The position numbers and the translations under genes were made by a program. Shown here in pieces: positions 13,472-14,563 of a DNA stretch of 14,563 nucleotides. Every line of letters starts with the position of its first letter. Within the stretch, counting starts at the first letter, position 1. The notes beneath the pieces are model-generated. The model was not told where the DNA came from. It searched no databases and worked only from the letters and a program-made list of their open reading frames with translations. The DNA is from Geothermobacter sp964501815 (lineage in GTDB: Bacteria; Desulfobacterota; Desulfuromonadia; Desulfuromonadales; Geothermobacteraceae), in the NCBI GenBank assembly GCA_964501815.1, contig CAZCUR010000063.1, positions 1 to 14,563 of the forward strand, given 5' to 3'.

Positions 13472-13474
13472 AGA

Positions 13475-14551
13475 TTGGCCAGGGCCCTGCGACATGGCTA
13501 TACCACCGGCGCCTGTGCCGCCGCGGCCAGTCTGGGCGCCGCCCGCTGGCTGGCCGGCGAACGGCCGGAATCGGTGGAATTGCTGCTGCCGGCGGGGGAG
13601 ACGGCGGTTTTCCGGCTGCACGGCTGCCGGGTCGAGGGCGACGCAGCCCGTTGCTTCGTCATCAAGGACGCCGGCGACGATCCGGATATCACCCACGGCG
13701 TCGAGATCCACTCCCGGGTCGAGCGGGTGTCTCCCTCTCCCCCGGAGGGAGAGGGCCGGGGTGAGGGGGATGTTGTGATTCTCGGCGGACCCGGCATCGG
13801 CCGGGTGACCAAGCCGGGGCTGGCGGTGCCGGTGGGCGAGCCGGCCATCAACCCGGTGCCGCGGCGCATGATTGTCGAGGCGGTGCGCTCGGTCTTCCCT
13901 GCGGGCGGAGTGCGCGTGACCCTGTCCATTCCGGATGGCGAGGAGCGGGCGCAGAAGACGCTGAACGCCCGTCTCGGTGTCCTCGGCGGACTGTCGATTC
14001 TCGGCACCACCGGCATCGTCCGGCCGATTTCGCACAAGGCCTGGACCGATACCCTGGATGTCGCCCTCGATGTCGCCTTGGCCGCCGGCTGCGATCAGGT
14101 GATCGGCTGTACCGGGCGCAGCAGTGAAAAAGCGGCGCAGGCCGCTCTGCCGGACCTTGCCGAGGAGGCCTTTGTCATGATGGGCGACCATGTCGGCTAT
14201 CTGGCCGAAGCCTGTCATCGCAAGGGGGTCCCGCGGCTCACCATCGCCGCCCAGTTCGCCAAGCTGGTCAAGATCGCCTGCGGGCACAGGCAGACCCACG
14301 TGCGCAGCTCCGAACTCGACCTGCGCGAGCTGGCGGCCTGGGCCGCGGCGCTGGGCCTCGATGCGTCTCTGGTCCGTACCATCGCCGGCGCCAACACCGC
14401 CCGCGAGGTCTTTCTCACCCTCGGTCCGCGCCATCCGCTCGTGACCGATGTGGCGCGACGGGCGCTGGCCCAGTTGCGGGACTGGTCTGCCGGAGTGAGA
14501 ATTGCTATTCTGCTGGTCGGCTACGATGGTGAAGTGATTGGTTTTGAGTGA
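13475..14551 (+). CDS. cbiD: Cobalt-precorrin-5B C(1)-methyltransferase CbiD
   Basis: This 358-residue enzyme methylates C-1 of cobalt-precorrin-5B using S-adenosylmethionine. Conserved blocks are LRHGYTTGACAAAA at 5-18, KDAGDDPDITHG, GIGRVTKPGLAVPVGEPAIN, PRRMI, LGGLSILGTTGIVRP, GDHVGYL and KIACGHRQTH. The start is TTG 13475, supported by AGGAG (13464-13468) 6 nt upstream and by the normal start of the family just before LRxGYTTG; no ATG or GTG fits. Residues 86-99 (SPSPPEGEGRGEGD) are encoded by an in-frame short copy of the palindromic repeat. They lie in the variable stretch before the GIGRVTKPG motif, so the enzyme may still work. The stop lies directly against a repeat end. Confidence 0.93.
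   Translation: MARALRHGYTTGACAAAASLGAARWLAGERPESVELLLPAGETAVFRLHGCRVEGDAARCFVIKDAGDDPDITHGVEIHSRVERVSPSPPEGEGRGEGDVVILGGPGIGRVTKPGLAVPVGEPAINPVPRRMIVEAVRSVFPAGGVRVTLSIPDGEERAQKTLNARLGVLGGLSILGTTGIVRPISHKAWTDTLDVALDVALAAGCDQVIGCTGRSSEKAAQAALPDLAEEAFVMMGDHVGYLAEACHRKGVPRLTIAAQFAKLVKIACGHRQTHVRSSELDLRELAAWAAALGLDASLVRTIAGANTAREVFLTLGPRHPLVTDVARRALAQLRDWSAGVRIAILLVGYDGEVIGFE
13730..13770 (+). repeat. Palindromic repeat copy F inside cbiD
   Basis: CTCCCTCTCCCCCGGAGGGA (13731-13750) followed by GAGGGCCGGGGTGAGGGGGA has the same layout as the first half of the family: CT-rich arm, short loop, GA-rich arm, G-run. It is about 41 nt, stays in frame, and encodes SPSPPEGEGRGEGD. Similar inserts reading SPSP-GEGRGEG are known in other high-GC genomes. 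Confidence 0.8.
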
Positions 14552-14563
14552 TTCACCACAGAG
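14552..14563 (+). repeat. Repeat end motif at the window edge
   Basis: TTCACCACAGAG is the exact reverse complement of the right ends of copies A (8009-8020) and B (9520-9531). It starts directly after the cbiD stop, so another full copy probably continues past the window. Confidence 0.6.

Noticed and set aside
13415..14434. 339-codon minus-strand open frame opposite cbiD
   Set aside because: It is an antisense shadow that includes the repeat and has no recognisable domain.
1579..14563. CRISPR array
   Set aside because: The repeats are scattered over kilobases, G/C-rich, in mixed orientation and without regular spacers; no cas genes are present.

Overview
The window is high-GC bacterial DNA holding a large part of an anaerobic (early cobalt insertion) cobamide biosynthesis locus. 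Gene content and order point to a deltaproteobacterium of the Desulfuromonadales/Geobacter type: a cobU-cobT-cobS-cobC-cbiA block, a ThiC-like gene embedded in it (bzaF-like), then cbiMNQO-cbiX-cbiC-cbiD. That placement is an inference from gene order and codon/GC style, not from a search.

Layout. Positions 1-1214 hold two minus-strand genes, a non-haem ferritin and a small exported protein of unknown function, each with its own intrinsic terminator. Positions 1215-1880 are non-coding with repeat debris. Then, on the plus strand, come engB (ribosome-assembly GTPase) and an overlapping SemiSWEET/PQ-loop membrane protein. A strong-looking promoter (2740-2769) starts the cobamide locus. It is followed by a cobalamin riboswitch with a visible antiterminator and terminator, then cobU, cobT, cobS, cobC, cbiA and the bzaF-like gene. 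A second cobalamin riboswitch (9548-9716) precedes the tightly overlapping cbiM-N-Q-O-X-C-D operon. Its expression platform looks translational: an 11-bp helix can mask the cbiM Shine-Dalgarno sequence. The locus is cut at the right edge after cbiD.

How it works together. CbiMNQO imports Co2+, CbiX inserts it into sirohydrochlorin, and CbiC and CbiD act in corrin ring synthesis. CbiA amidates cobyrinate. CobU activates adenosylcobinamide, CobT and CobC prepare the lower-ligand riboside, and CobS joins the two. The ThiC paralogue probably makes 5-hydroxybenzimidazole, the lower ligand, from aminoimidazole ribotide without oxygen. No gene for cbiP, cbiB or cobA, or for the other corrin-ring methyltransferases, is in this window.

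The most unusual structure is a family of G/C-rich palindromic repeats. Two same-orientation copies bracket the bzaF-like gene, an inverted copy lies between cobS and cobC, and half copies lie elsewhere. One short copy is inserted in frame inside cbiD. Other repeat types appear to have been absorbed into the N-terminus, the interdomain linker and the C-terminus of cbiA. I see no clearly new enzymatic system; the regulatory architecture and the repeat insertions are the parts worth a second look.
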